A stretch of 64,000 nt of DNA, taken from positions 620,001 to 684,000 of the forward strand of contig NZ_JBKKJT010000003.1 of assembly GCF_046614675.1 (NCBI RefSeq). Direction: 5' to 3'. Below are positions 53,465-61,377 of the stretch, one piece after another. Each line of letters starts with the position of its first letter. Within the stretch, counting starts at the first letter, position 1. This DNA comes from Chryseobacterium cupriresistens. GTDB lineage: Bacteria > Bacteroidota > Bacteroidia > Flavobacteriales > Weeksellaceae. The notes under the pieces are model-generated. The model searched no databases. It saw nothing but the letters and a program-made list of their open reading frames with translations, and was not told the origin of the DNA. A program made the translations under genes and the position numbers.

Positions 53465-55186
53465 TTAATTCATTCCAATATATTTGAACTTGAACAATTG
53501 ACATGACGTGCCGTAATAATCCCAAAGGTGTAAGTTTGAATTGCCATCCATGGTACAGTTGGGAATATCCCAGCCACGTGTAGGGTCCACCTTGGACAGG
53601 ATTTTATAATAACCATTGGAGACAGCAACTACCTGCCAGGCTTGTGCATCATTACCATAGTTCTGCCAAAGCCTGATTGAGGTTCCCAGTGTATTACTAT
53701 TGCTGGCCAGATCAATACAACGATTGGTTGCACTCGCTTTGGATACAAAACGCCAGTAACCATTGCCGGCGTCAATGGCAACCCAGCGTTGTGCAGCAGC
53801 ACCATTCCTTGTCCATGGTCTTAACACTGCGCCATTGGCATCCTCTCCGGATTTTAGATCAACTACTTTATTGGCATCGGTCTGAAACTCGATTTCGTAA
53901 ATACCATTATTAACCAGGCTGCTGGTTGTATTACAGTTTCCAACAGGATAATTGGAGGATGCATATTGCTGGAACCACTGTTTAACTGGGGCAGCGCAGG
54001 CTTCCCAATCGTTGTTGTAGGCTGTTCCTGCATTAGGATCGCCTTTGTGGAGGAGATTATCCGGGGCAAGAACATTCCAGCTTACATTGCCTGACTGATC
54101 CACGATATATTTTAAATTGGCGCCAAATCCGCTTCCGCCTGCGGTACCTGTTGTACCGATACCGAAGGTACCATAGCCCTGCGGTGCCCAGTCGGTCTCG
54201 GTAATGGCAATTGGTGCAATGTCTGCGATTGGTTTAACATTGATATTCCATGCGTTCTGAAAGGCTTGATAGTTGCTGAGACCGCCCCAGTAAGCCGGAT
54301 AGATATGAACAGCATAACCAATATTACCACCTGTAATCTGGTTACTGACATAGCCTTGATAATGGGATTGCCATCCTGTACCCGGTATCCAGCAAACATT
54401 ATTGGCTCCATTGTTGCGAATAATGTTAACCAATGGCTGGAAGAAGTTTTTAAGTGCTGCAAAGTGCTCGTTTCCTGTCGATCCCCATGTGCCATTTGTG
54501 CCCAGAATCTCAACAGGTTCGTTGGCTAATTCGAACATCACATTGTCAGCGTTCTTTAGGCCCGGATGCTGCGACAAAAAGGTCCATACGGTTTTAAGAT
54601 AGCTATGATAGGCATCGTTCACAGCAATACGATTTGGACATACGCCTGGCGGACGTAGGATGACATACATTCCCAGGCTGCGGGCATGGTTAATCAGCGG
54701 GATTATCACCTGATCTGTATAAGTTACCAGGCGGTTATAATTGAATCTTGAGATATCGTTCTCTGGGATAGCCGGTCCGGGATCATTGGTCCAATACGGA
54801 TCAATATGGAGGCGGATGTAATTGAGATACCAGCCATCAGCAGCACTGGTGAGCTTGTTCATGACAGCTTTATTATAGTTCAGTGCGCCCTGTACATTGT
54901 AATTATCCCAGGTACAGTAGCCGGAATTAGCCCCATACTGACAGCCATTGAACCAGGGGCTGGGAGTTATGGCGACACCATGTAAGACAACATTATTGTC
55001 ACAGGGATCTTTAAGGTATCTGCCTCCGACATGCAGCATTGGTGTTGCTGCCAACGCTCTTGCGCTAGCGCCGACACTTAAGTTGGTGTCAGGGTCTTCT
55101 AGTAAATTTTTTTCATCCATCGTAGAACAGCTGGAAAGAATGATTAACAGAAAGGCCAGAAAAAGCCACATTTTGTTTGTTTTCAT
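53465..55186 (-). CDS. GH5 endo-glycanase lipoprotein with ricin-type lectin domain
   Basis: 573 residues. Signal peptide with lipobox (IILSSC, Cys20), so probably membrane-anchored. A GH5 barrel covers about 50-415: acid/base Glu223 in FELANEPVE and nucleophile Glu330 in IAITETDW. The C-terminal 140 residues form a ricin-B trefoil with QW-type repeats (AAQRWVAID, DAQAWQVV, CQLFKFKYI). Substrate could be xylan, mannan or beta-glucan; I cannot choose from sequence. It is one of two minus-strand genes in the sugar locus, with repeats downstream and a long AT-rich gap upstream, so it may have been inserted later. Confidence 0.88.
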   Translation of the reverse strand: MKTNKMWLFLAFLLIILSSCSTMDEKNLLEDPDTNLSVGASARALAATPMLHVGGRYLKDPCDNNVVLHGVAITPSPWFNGCQYGANSGYCTWDNYNVQGALNYNKAVMNKLTSAADGWYLNYIRLHIDPYWTNDPGPAIPENDISRFNYNRLVTYTDQVIIPLINHARSLGMYVILRPPGVCPNRIAVNDAYHSYLKTVWTFLSQHPGLKNADNVMFELANEPVEILGTNGTWGSTGNEHFAALKNFFQPLVNIIRNNGANNVCWIPGTGWQSHYQGYVSNQITGGNIGYAVHIYPAYWGGLSNYQAFQNAWNINVKPIADIAPIAITETDWAPQGYGTFGIGTTGTAGGSGFGANLKYIVDQSGNVSWNVLAPDNLLHKGDPNAGTAYNNDWEACAAPVKQWFQQYASSNYPVGNCNTTSSLVNNGIYEIEFQTDANKVVDLKSGEDANGAVLRPWTRNGAAAQRWVAIDAGNGYWRFVSKASATNRCIDLASNSNTLGTSIRLWQNYGNDAQAWQVVAVSNGYYKILSKVDPTRGWDIPNCTMDGNSNLHLWDYYGTSCQLFKFKYIGMN

Positions 55187-55363
55187 AATTTGATATATTT
55201 AAAGTTTGGTCTCATTTTTTAGCCGTCAATATTTTGATTCTTCATATTGCGCAGGAGTATTGCGCAGATAAGTAAAACTTCTTAATTTTTATTAACGGTG
55301 GATTTGAATAAGGATTGATTTCAGATTACTAAACCGTTTAACCTGTTTGTCTCCATATTTCCT

Positions 55364-55386
55364 TACCTAAATACCGCTTTTAGGTA
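55364..55386. promoter_or_regulatory. perfect 8-7-8 palindrome upstream of GH5
   Basis: TACCTAAA (55364-55371) and TTTAGGTA (55379-55386). It lies about 180 bp upstream of the GH5 start codon on the minus strand. It could be a regulator site or a leader hairpin. Its arms differ from the other two motif families in the window. Confidence 0.4.
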
Positions 55387-55642
55387 GAATACTGGAACCA
55401 TTTCTATTCAGTTTGCAATTGGAAATTCTTTTTCTCTCTTTTTTCTGGTTCCCGCGAAGTTAAGTTCGGGGCTTGTGAAAATTTGAGTTGTTGTTGAATA
55501 TGGTTATTAGTTTTGTATAAAAATACATATAATATTAAATATAAATCAATATTTTATTAAAAATTAACAAAAAATTATATATCATAAATAAGATTATAAA
55601 CCATATAATTATAATACATTGTGTGGTAGGAGAAAAGAAAAA

Positions 55643-55664
55643 ACCTTATCATAAATTTTTATGA
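55643..55664. promoter_or_regulatory. ACCTTATCATA element with perfect inverted repeat
   Basis: The 11-mer ACCTTATCATA (55643-55653) overlaps TCATAAATTTTTATGA (55649-55664), a perfect 7-2-7 inverted repeat. The 11-mer also occurs at 1788 and, inverted, at 56898. It lies 456 bp upstream of GH5 on the minus strand and just downstream of the regulator's terminator. Confidence 0.45.
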
Positions 55665-55730
55665 CGATCATTCTGAAAAAAGACCAAATAACTGTTTGTC
55701 CTGCTGGAGATTTCCGCCAGGAACACAAAA

Positions 55731-55754
55731 AAAATCTCACAAAAGTGAGATTTT
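55731..55754 (-). terminator. terminator of the second Nudix regulator
   Basis: AAAATCTCAC pairs with GTGAGATTTT around the loop AAAA. The A-run on its left (plus strand) is the T-run when read from the minus-strand regulator gene ending at 55837. Confidence 0.75.
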
Positions 55755-55836
55755 AATAAGAGTATGCTGAATTTTCTATCATTCTAAATTGTTAATTTTC
55801 TGGAATACTTTTTCCAAAAGTAAACAGGTTGGCCTG

Positions 55837-56523
55837 TCAGATTTTAAACATAAATCCCCGCGAGATTTTTTTATTGTATTTTTTTTCATCAAACCGATAA
55901 AGAAAAGACCCTTTTCTGGATGACGTCATATCCTTTTTATTCGTATTCACAAGGATATCCATACTGTTGATCTTGCTTGTAAAATTCCGCTTGTCAAATT
56001 TTTCATTAAAAATGGCTTCATAAAGATTCTGAAGATCTTTCATTGTGAACTTTTCAGGAAGAAGCTCAAATCCTATAGGTCCTGTGGAAGCTCTTCTCCT
56101 CAGCCTGGCTACAGCATCCTTTACCATTTCGTTATGATCGAAAATAAGGTCAGGAGCTTTCTGAAGTTCCACCCATTTTGCACTGTACTGCTCATTAATC
56201 TGGATATCTTTCTCAATATTGATCAGTGCATAATAGGAGATAGACATGATTCTGGCCGTCGGCTCACGGTTAATTTCCGTATAACATTTCAGCTGTTCAA
56301 GATAAATATTTTCAAGACCGGTCAATGTACACAGAACTCTGTTAGCCGCCTCATCAGAGGTTTCCTCACTGCCAACGAAGCCACCCATCAATGACCATTC
56401 GCCCATTTGAGGTTCAAAATTTCTTTTTACCAAAAGGATTTTAAGATTTTCGCCGTCAAAACCGAAAATGATACAGTCAACGGCAACAAGGTGTTTGGGA
56501 TATTGGGAGTAATCCTCAGTCAT
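55837..56523 (-). CDS. Nudix-fold transcriptional regulator (AraR-like)
   Basis: 228 residues. N-terminal Nudix domain (LVAVDCIIFGFDGENLKILLV), then a winged helix-turn-helix (FELLPEKFTMKDLQNLYEAIF). In the Nudix box at 48-70, G48, E54 and R62 stay but the catalytic positions are V63, T66 and L67, so all three catalytic Glu are lost; a sensor rather than an enzyme. Bacteroidota AraR proteins have this form and respond to L-arabinose. The site AAATGT-N7-ACACTT 51 bp upstream of its start suggests that it regulates itself, and the same motif in front of araB, GH3-GH51 and GH127 suggests that it is the arabinose regulator. It differs from the first Nudix regulator (1929) by shorter N-terminal loops. 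Confidence 0.85.
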   Translation of the reverse strand: MTEDYSQYPKHLVAVDCIIFGFDGENLKILLVKRNFEPQMGEWSLMGGFVGSEETSDEAANRVLCTLTGLENIYLEQLKCYTEINREPTARIMSISYYALINIEKDIQINEQYSAKWVELQKAPDLIFDHNEMVKDAVARLRRRASTGPIGFELLPEKFTMKDLQNLYEAIFNEKFDKRNFTSKINSMDILVNTNKKDMTSSRKGSFLYRFDEKKYNKKISRGFMFKI

Positions 56524-56539
56524 CTTTTATATTTTACTA

Positions 56540-56547
56540 CAAAGGTA
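56540..56547 (-). promoter_or_regulatory. possible -7 box of the second Nudix regulator
   Basis: CAAAGGTA on the plus strand reads TACCTTTG on the minus strand, which matches TAnnTTTG. It is 17 bp before the start codon, so the leader would be very short. No -33 TTTG is seen at 19 bp. Confidence 0.5.
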
Positions 56548-56573
56548 AAGCTTTTATGAATATGATATTATAT

Positions 56574-56592
56574 AAATGTGATTCATACACTT
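56574..56592 (-). promoter_or_regulatory. operator-like inverted repeat, site 4
   Basis: AAATGT-N7-ACACTT on the plus strand, the exact reverse orientation of sites 1 to 3. It lies 51 bp upstream of the regulator's start codon and 26 bp upstream of its probable -7 box, compatible with autoregulation. Confidence 0.7.
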
Positions 56593-56795
56593 TTTAATCT
56601 GAATGATTTATTTCATTAAAATTATTCCTAAAGGATATTTTGGGAGATAAAACCGGTATCAAAACCGGAAAATATCACTGAAATCAGGTTAATCATACAT
56701 GAATTGAATGTTAAAATTGTGTTAAAATTAAAAAGAAGATTGATAATAGTTAAGAAAAGGGACTTAACGTTAAAAATACGATAAGGTATTTGCTA

Positions 56796-56803
56796 TATCT
56801 TTG
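56796..56803 (+). promoter_or_regulatory. possible -7 box for GH127
   Basis: TATCTTTG matches TAnnTTTG, but the leader to GH127 would be about 228 nt and no -33 TTTG lies 19 bp upstream. A weaker alternative, TATTTTAG at 57007-57014 with TTTC 19 bp before it, would put the start of transcription inside operator site 5. Confidence 0.4.
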
Positions 56804-56897
56804 AAATTTTTGCCAAAACATATCCTGAATTCATTTTCATAGGGAATCATATGGTTTTAAGGTTTTGTTTTACTGTAAATTAATTATCTTATTTTTT

Positions 56898-56908
56898 ATG
56901 ATAAGGTA
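56898..56908 (-). promoter_or_regulatory. ACCTTATCATA element, inverted copy
   Basis: TATGATAAGGT on the plus strand is the exact complement of the 11-mer at 1788 and 55643. It is a half site here: the other arm of the palindrome is not conserved. Confidence 0.4.
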
Positions 56909-57014
56909 GTGTGTTTTTTGTTGTTTTCAGGGCTTTATTGAAAGTTTTAAATGAAAAAATAAGTCAAACAGACTCAGGAAATGTTTCGTATATAGATTCT
57001 TTCTGTTATTTTAG

Positions 57015-57033
57015 AAATGTTGAATTAACATTT
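57015..57033 (+). promoter_or_regulatory. operator-like inverted repeat, site 5
   Basis: AAATGT-N7-ACATTT, a perfect 6-7-6 inverted repeat, ends 4 bp before the GH127 start codon. A protein bound here would block transcription or translation start of the GH127-to-GH10 operon. Confidence 0.72.
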
Positions 57034-57037
57034 ATCC

Positions 57038-59413
57038 ATGACCCCAAAACTTTCAGTTATTTTATTGTGTTTTGCTTCATTTGCCTCAGCGCAGATGAAT
57101 AAGAAAATTCATTATTTCCCTTTGGAAACTGTAAAGTTATCAGAGAGTGTTTTCAATAAAGCTATGATAGCAGACCGTCAATATCTCATGGCTATGGAAC
57201 CTGACAGGCTGCTGGCTCCTTATCTTAAAGAAGCGGGGCTGAAACCCAGGGCAGATAATTATCCTAATTGGGAAAATACAGGACTGGACGGTCACATAGG
57301 AGGACATTATATTTCCGCATTATCCCTGATGTATGCTTCTACAGGAGATACCGCAATACAACAGAGAATTGATTATATGATCAGTGAGCTGGAACGTTGC
57401 CAGAAAGCCGCTCCGGACGGATATATTTCAGGGATTCCCGACGGGAAAAAGATATGGAAAGAAATAAAACAGGGAAATATTCGCGCTTCAGGCTTCGGTT
57501 TGAACGACAGGTGGGTACCTTTATATAATATTCACAAACTGTACTCAGGACTGCGCGATGCGTATTGGTATGCCAGAAATGAAAAAGCAAAGGCAATGCT
57601 TATAAAGCTTACAGATTGGATGGCAAATGAAGTTTCAGACCTTTCTGATGAGCAGATACAGGATATGCTGCGCAGTGAACATGGAGGGCTCAACGAAGTT
57701 TTTGCAGATGTTTACGAGATCACTCATGACCGGAAATATCTCAAACTGGCTCACCGTTTTTCCCATCAGACTATTCTTACACCGCTTTTAGCAGGAGAAG
57801 ATAAACTTACAGGACTCCATGCCAATACACAGATTCCAAAAGTAATCGGATACAAACGTATTGCTGATCTTGAAAACAATACGTCCTGGAGCAATGCCGC
57901 TGATTTTTTCTGGCATAATGTTACCGAGAAAAGATCATCTGTTATTGGAGGTAACAGTGTCAGTGAGCACTTTAATCCTGTCAATGATTTCAGCAGTATG
58001 ATAAAAAGTATTGAAGGTCCCGAAACCTGCAATACCTACAATATGCTCAAGCTTACCAAAGAGCTTTATGCAACGCAGCCTGAATCTTACTATATCGATT
58101 ATTACGAAAAAGCTTTATACAATCATATCCTTTCCACGGAAAATCATGATCAGGGAGGTTTCGTCTACTTTACGCCAATGCGTCCCGGACACTACCGTGT
58201 TTATTCACAGCCTCAGACCAGCTTCTGGTGCTGTGTAGGATCCGGAATGGAAAACCATGCCAAATATGGGGAAATGATTTATGCCCGGTCAGAGAAGGAT
58301 TTATATGTGAACCTGTTTATTCCTTCCACATTGACATGGAAACAGCAAAAAGTAGTGCTCCGCCAGGTTAATAACTTCCCGGAAGTTCCTGAAACAACAT
58401 TGATCTTTGATGCCGCGGGAAAATCAGAATTTGATGTAAAATTAAGATGCCCGGAATGGACGACGCCTTCGGAAGTAAAAATTCTTATCAACGGAAAACA
58501 GGAAAAAGTACAGCGTGGTTCTGACGGCTATTTTACACTGACCAAAAAATGGAAAAAAGGAGATGTCGTGAAAATGATTTTACCAATGCACCTTTCCGCA
58601 GAACAGCTGCCTGACCGCTCCAGTTATTATGCATTTAAATACGGACCTGTGGTGCTTGCCGCAACATACGGGACCGAAAACCAACAGGGACTCCTTGCGG
58701 ACGATAGCAGAGGAGGCCATATTGCTCATGGTCCGCAGATCCCTTTAAACGAAATTCCCGTTATCCTCGGAAATTCTTCAGAAGTTGTCAGTCATATCGC
58801 GCCTTCGAACAATAAACCGCTCAACTTTACCGTTACAGGTCTTTATCCGTCTGAAAAATTTGGGAAAGGTTTAGATCTTGTACCGTTTTACAGTATTCAG
58901 GCAGAAAGATATATTTTATACTGGCCTCAGGCTGACAAAAATGGAATAGAAAATACATTGAAGCAAAGGGCAAAAGAAGAAGCAGAAACCAGAAAACTGG
59001 ATATGATCACCACAGATAAGATCCAGCTGGGCGAACAGCAGCCGGAATCAGATCACTTTATAGAAAGCAAAGACTCTGGTACAGGATATATGGAAGACCG
59101 CCATTTCCGTGATGCCAAAGGCTGGTTCAGCTACCAGATGAAAAATAACGGAAAAAATGCTTCATATCTTTACTTGCTGTACTTTGATGCGAATACCAGC
59201 CGTACGCTGAATATTGAGATCAACGATAAAAAAATCATTACCCAAAATCTGGAAGGAAAGTCCGGAAGTTTACCTCAATATCTGATTGTTCCGATTCCGG
59301 ATTCAGAAAAGAATAAAGAAAATCTTAGTGTAAAATTCCTTGCAGATGAAAAACTCATGACCGCTAAAGTCATTGAAGTCCGTTTACTGACAGAAAATTA
59401 CGAAAAGAAATAA
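57038..59413 (+). CDS. GH127 beta-L-arabinofuranosidase
   Basis: 791 residues, signal peptide (ending ASAQ). GH127 enzymes use a zinc-bound cysteine as nucleophile. The set is complete: Glu329 and Cys331 in GPETCNTYNM, Cys398-Cys399 in SFWCCVGSGMENHAK, with Cys398 expected to be the nucleophile. GLDGHIGGHYISALS and EHGGLNEVFADVY also fit the (alpha/alpha)6 barrel. The last 130 residues are an added beta domain. Known members act on beta-linked arabinofuranose, a rare linkage in xylan but found in plant extensins and some arabinans. It leads an operon with SASA esterase, symporter and GH10. Confidence 0.93.
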   Translation: MTPKLSVILLCFASFASAQMNKKIHYFPLETVKLSESVFNKAMIADRQYLMAMEPDRLLAPYLKEAGLKPRADNYPNWENTGLDGHIGGHYISALSLMYASTGDTAIQQRIDYMISELERCQKAAPDGYISGIPDGKKIWKEIKQGNIRASGFGLNDRWVPLYNIHKLYSGLRDAYWYARNEKAKAMLIKLTDWMANEVSDLSDEQIQDMLRSEHGGLNEVFADVYEITHDRKYLKLAHRFSHQTILTPLLAGEDKLTGLHANTQIPKVIGYKRIADLENNTSWSNAADFFWHNVTEKRSSVIGGNSVSEHFNPVNDFSSMIKSIEGPETCNTYNMLKLTKELYATQPESYYIDYYEKALYNHILSTENHDQGGFVYFTPMRPGHYRVYSQPQTSFWCCVGSGMENHAKYGEMIYARSEKDLYVNLFIPSTLTWKQQKVVLRQVNNFPEVPETTLIFDAAGKSEFDVKLRCPEWTTPSEVKILINGKQEKVQRGSDGYFTLTKKWKKGDVVKMILPMHLSAEQLPDRSSYYAFKYGPVVLAATYGTENQQGLLADDSRGGHIAHGPQIPLNEIPVILGNSSEVVSHIAPSNNKPLNFTVTGLYPSEKFGKGLDLVPFYSIQAERYILYWPQADKNGIENTLKQRAKEEAETRKLDMITTDKIQLGEQQPESDHFIESKDSGTGYMEDRHFRDAKGWFSYQMKNNGKNASYLYLLYFDANTSRTLNIEINDKKIITQNLEGKSGSLPQYLIVPIPDSEKNKENLSVKFLADEKLMTAKVIEVRLLTENYEKK

Positions 59414-59445
59414 AGCTGAACCAACATTAAAAACAGATTTTTTCC

Positions 59446-61350
59446 ATGAAGAACAGAACTCTATATTTATTATTTTTTCTTGCAGCTATTTGCAGTTTTC
59501 ATGCAAAGGTAAGGCTTCCCGCATTGGTTTCAGACGGAATGATCCTTCAGAGAAATCAGGATCTTAAAATCTGGGGATATGCCGATGCAGGAGAAAAAAT
59601 TACAATTAAGTTTATCACTAAAACGTATAATGCCACAGCAGACCAAAGGGGAAACTGGTCTCTTATGATTCCAAAGCTTAATGCCGGAGGTCCATATACC
59701 ATGATGATTAATGAGATCACCCTTAAAGATATTCTTATTGGTGATGTATGGGTAGCCTCAGGACAATCCAATATGGAACTTCCGATGCGCAGGCTGACAC
59801 CTTTGTATGAAAATGAAATTAAAAACGCCAATAATCAGAATATAAGATTCTTCACGGTTCCGCAGAAATATAATTTTAAAGCTCCGCAAAATGATCTTGA
59901 CGGCGGGAAATGGGAAAGTGCCAATCCTCAGACTATTCTTGATTTTTCGGGAGTTGCTTATTTTTTTGCGAAAGAACTGAATGAAAAAAACAAAGTTCCT
60001 GTAGGAATCATTCATACCAGTCTGGGAGGCTCTCCGGTTCAGGCCTGGATGGATGAAAAATCACTGAAAAAATACCCGGAATATCTTGCTGAAGCAGAAA
60101 AATGGAAAAACGATGACCTGATACAATCTACAGAATCCCAGGAAAGATCATTAAGCAAAGCCTGGTATGCAGAGCTGGATCAGAGTGATATCGGTTTCAA
60201 CCAGCAGTGGGAAAAAGATAACGCCAATGATTCCGGATGGAAAACCATGATGGTACCGGGATCATGGGAAGATCAGGAAGGTCCGTTTGAAGGTTCGGTA
60301 TGGTTCCGTAAAGAAATTATTCTGCCCAAAGGAGTGGATCAGAAAACAGCATTTCTCAATCTGGGAAGGATAAAAGATGCTGATATTACTTACATTAATG
60401 GGATTAAAGTAGGAAATGTAACCTATGAATATCCGCCGAGATGGTATGACATTCCGAAAGGTGTTTTAAAAGAAGGAAAGAACATCATCACGGTAAGAGT
60501 CATCAATGGCAGCGGAAAAGGACAGTTTATCGCTGATAAGCCATATTATCTGGAAATCGACGGTCAAAAAACAGACCTTAAAGGCGAGTGGAAATATAAG
60601 ATAGGTACAAAAATGGAAAAAATGGCTCCCGGACAGACATTTATCCGCTGGAAACCGGTAGGTCTTTACAATGCCATGATTAATCCGCTGATCAATTATA
60701 AAATCAAAGGATTTATCTGGTACCAGGGTGAAAGCAATACCGGGAAACCAAAAGAATATGGAGATTTATTGTCAACAATGATTTCAGACTGGCGTTCAAA
60801 ATGGAATAAGAAAGACCTGCCGTTCTTCATTGTGCAGCTGGCCAATTTTATGGAAAAAAAGGATGAACCTATTGAAAGCAACTGGGCTGAGCTGAGAGAA
60901 CAGCAGAGACAGGTTTCTCTTAATGTTCCTTATTCAGGACTTGCGGTAACGATTGATGTGGGAGAATGGAACGATATTCATCCGCTCAATAAAAAATCAG
61001 TGGGCGACAGGTTGGCTTTACAGGCCCTGAAAATCGGGGAGGGCAAAAAAATTATAGCTGATGGACCCGTTTATCAGTCGATGAAAACAGAAGGCGATAC
61101 CATTATTTTATCCTTTAAAACCGGAACAGATGATCTGGTACAGGGAGAACTGAAAGGTTTTGCCATACAGCAGAAAGATGGCCGCTACCAATGGGCAAAA
61201 GCAGAAGCAAAAGGAAATAAAGTTAGGGTATGGAATGATCAGGTCACCAGTCCTGTTAATGTACGTTACGACTGGGCAGATAACCCTGACGGCAATCTTA
61301 AAAATAAAAACGGACTTCCTGCTTCACCTTTTACAACAGAAAAAAATTAA
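59446..61350 (+). CDS. SASA-family acetylesterase with inserted sandwich domain
   Basis: 634 residues, signal peptide. The SGNH catalytic part is split: nucleophile Ser108 in VASGQSNMELP, GSPVQAWMDE, then an inserted galactose-binding-like sandwich (about 225-390, GSWEDQEGPFEGSVWFRKE), then WYQGESNTG and catalytic Asp510 and His512 in NDIHPLN. Sialate O-acetylesterase relatives with this layout include xylan and xyloglucan acetylesterases (family CE20 has such an insert). The likely substrate here is acetylated xylo-oligosaccharide. The first domain (20-95) is an E-set sandwich. Confidence 0.87.
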   Translation: MKNRTLYLLFFLAAICSFHAKVRLPALVSDGMILQRNQDLKIWGYADAGEKITIKFITKTYNATADQRGNWSLMIPKLNAGGPYTMMINEITLKDILIGDVWVASGQSNMELPMRRLTPLYENEIKNANNQNIRFFTVPQKYNFKAPQNDLDGGKWESANPQTILDFSGVAYFFAKELNEKNKVPVGIIHTSLGGSPVQAWMDEKSLKKYPEYLAEAEKWKNDDLIQSTESQERSLSKAWYAELDQSDIGFNQQWEKDNANDSGWKTMMVPGSWEDQEGPFEGSVWFRKEIILPKGVDQKTAFLNLGRIKDADITYINGIKVGNVTYEYPPRWYDIPKGVLKEGKNIITVRVINGSGKGQFIADKPYYLEIDGQKTDLKGEWKYKIGTKMEKMAPGQTFIRWKPVGLYNAMINPLINYKIKGFIWYQGESNTGKPKEYGDLLSTMISDWRSKWNKKDLPFFIVQLANFMEKKDEPIESNWAELREQQRQVSLNVPYSGLAVTIDVGEWNDIHPLNKKSVGDRLALQALKIGEGKKIIADGPVYQSMKTEGDTIILSFKTGTDDLVQGELKGFAIQQKDGRYQWAKAEAKGNKVRVWNDQVTSPVNVRYDWADNPDGNLKNKNGLPASPFTTEKN

Positions 61351-61377
61351 TTTAACATAGAAACCTTATTAGAATCA

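Larger units (their letters stand above)
55187..55836. other. 650-bp AT-rich gap between GH5 and the second regulator
   Basis: No gene is seen. It contains a palindrome TACCTAAA-N7-TTTAGGTA (55364-55386), the ACCTTATCATA element (55643) and a terminator for the regulator (55731), listed separately. No convincing minus-strand TAnnTTTG box for GH5 was found. Confidence 0.5.
56524..57037. other. 514-bp divergent control region between regulator and GH127
   Basis: No gene is seen. It holds two operator-like repeats (56574, 57015), one ACCTTATCATA element on the minus strand (56898-56908), a partial one at 56780 (GATAAGGTA) and two -7 boxes. This is the densest regulatory region in the window. 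Confidence 0.6.
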
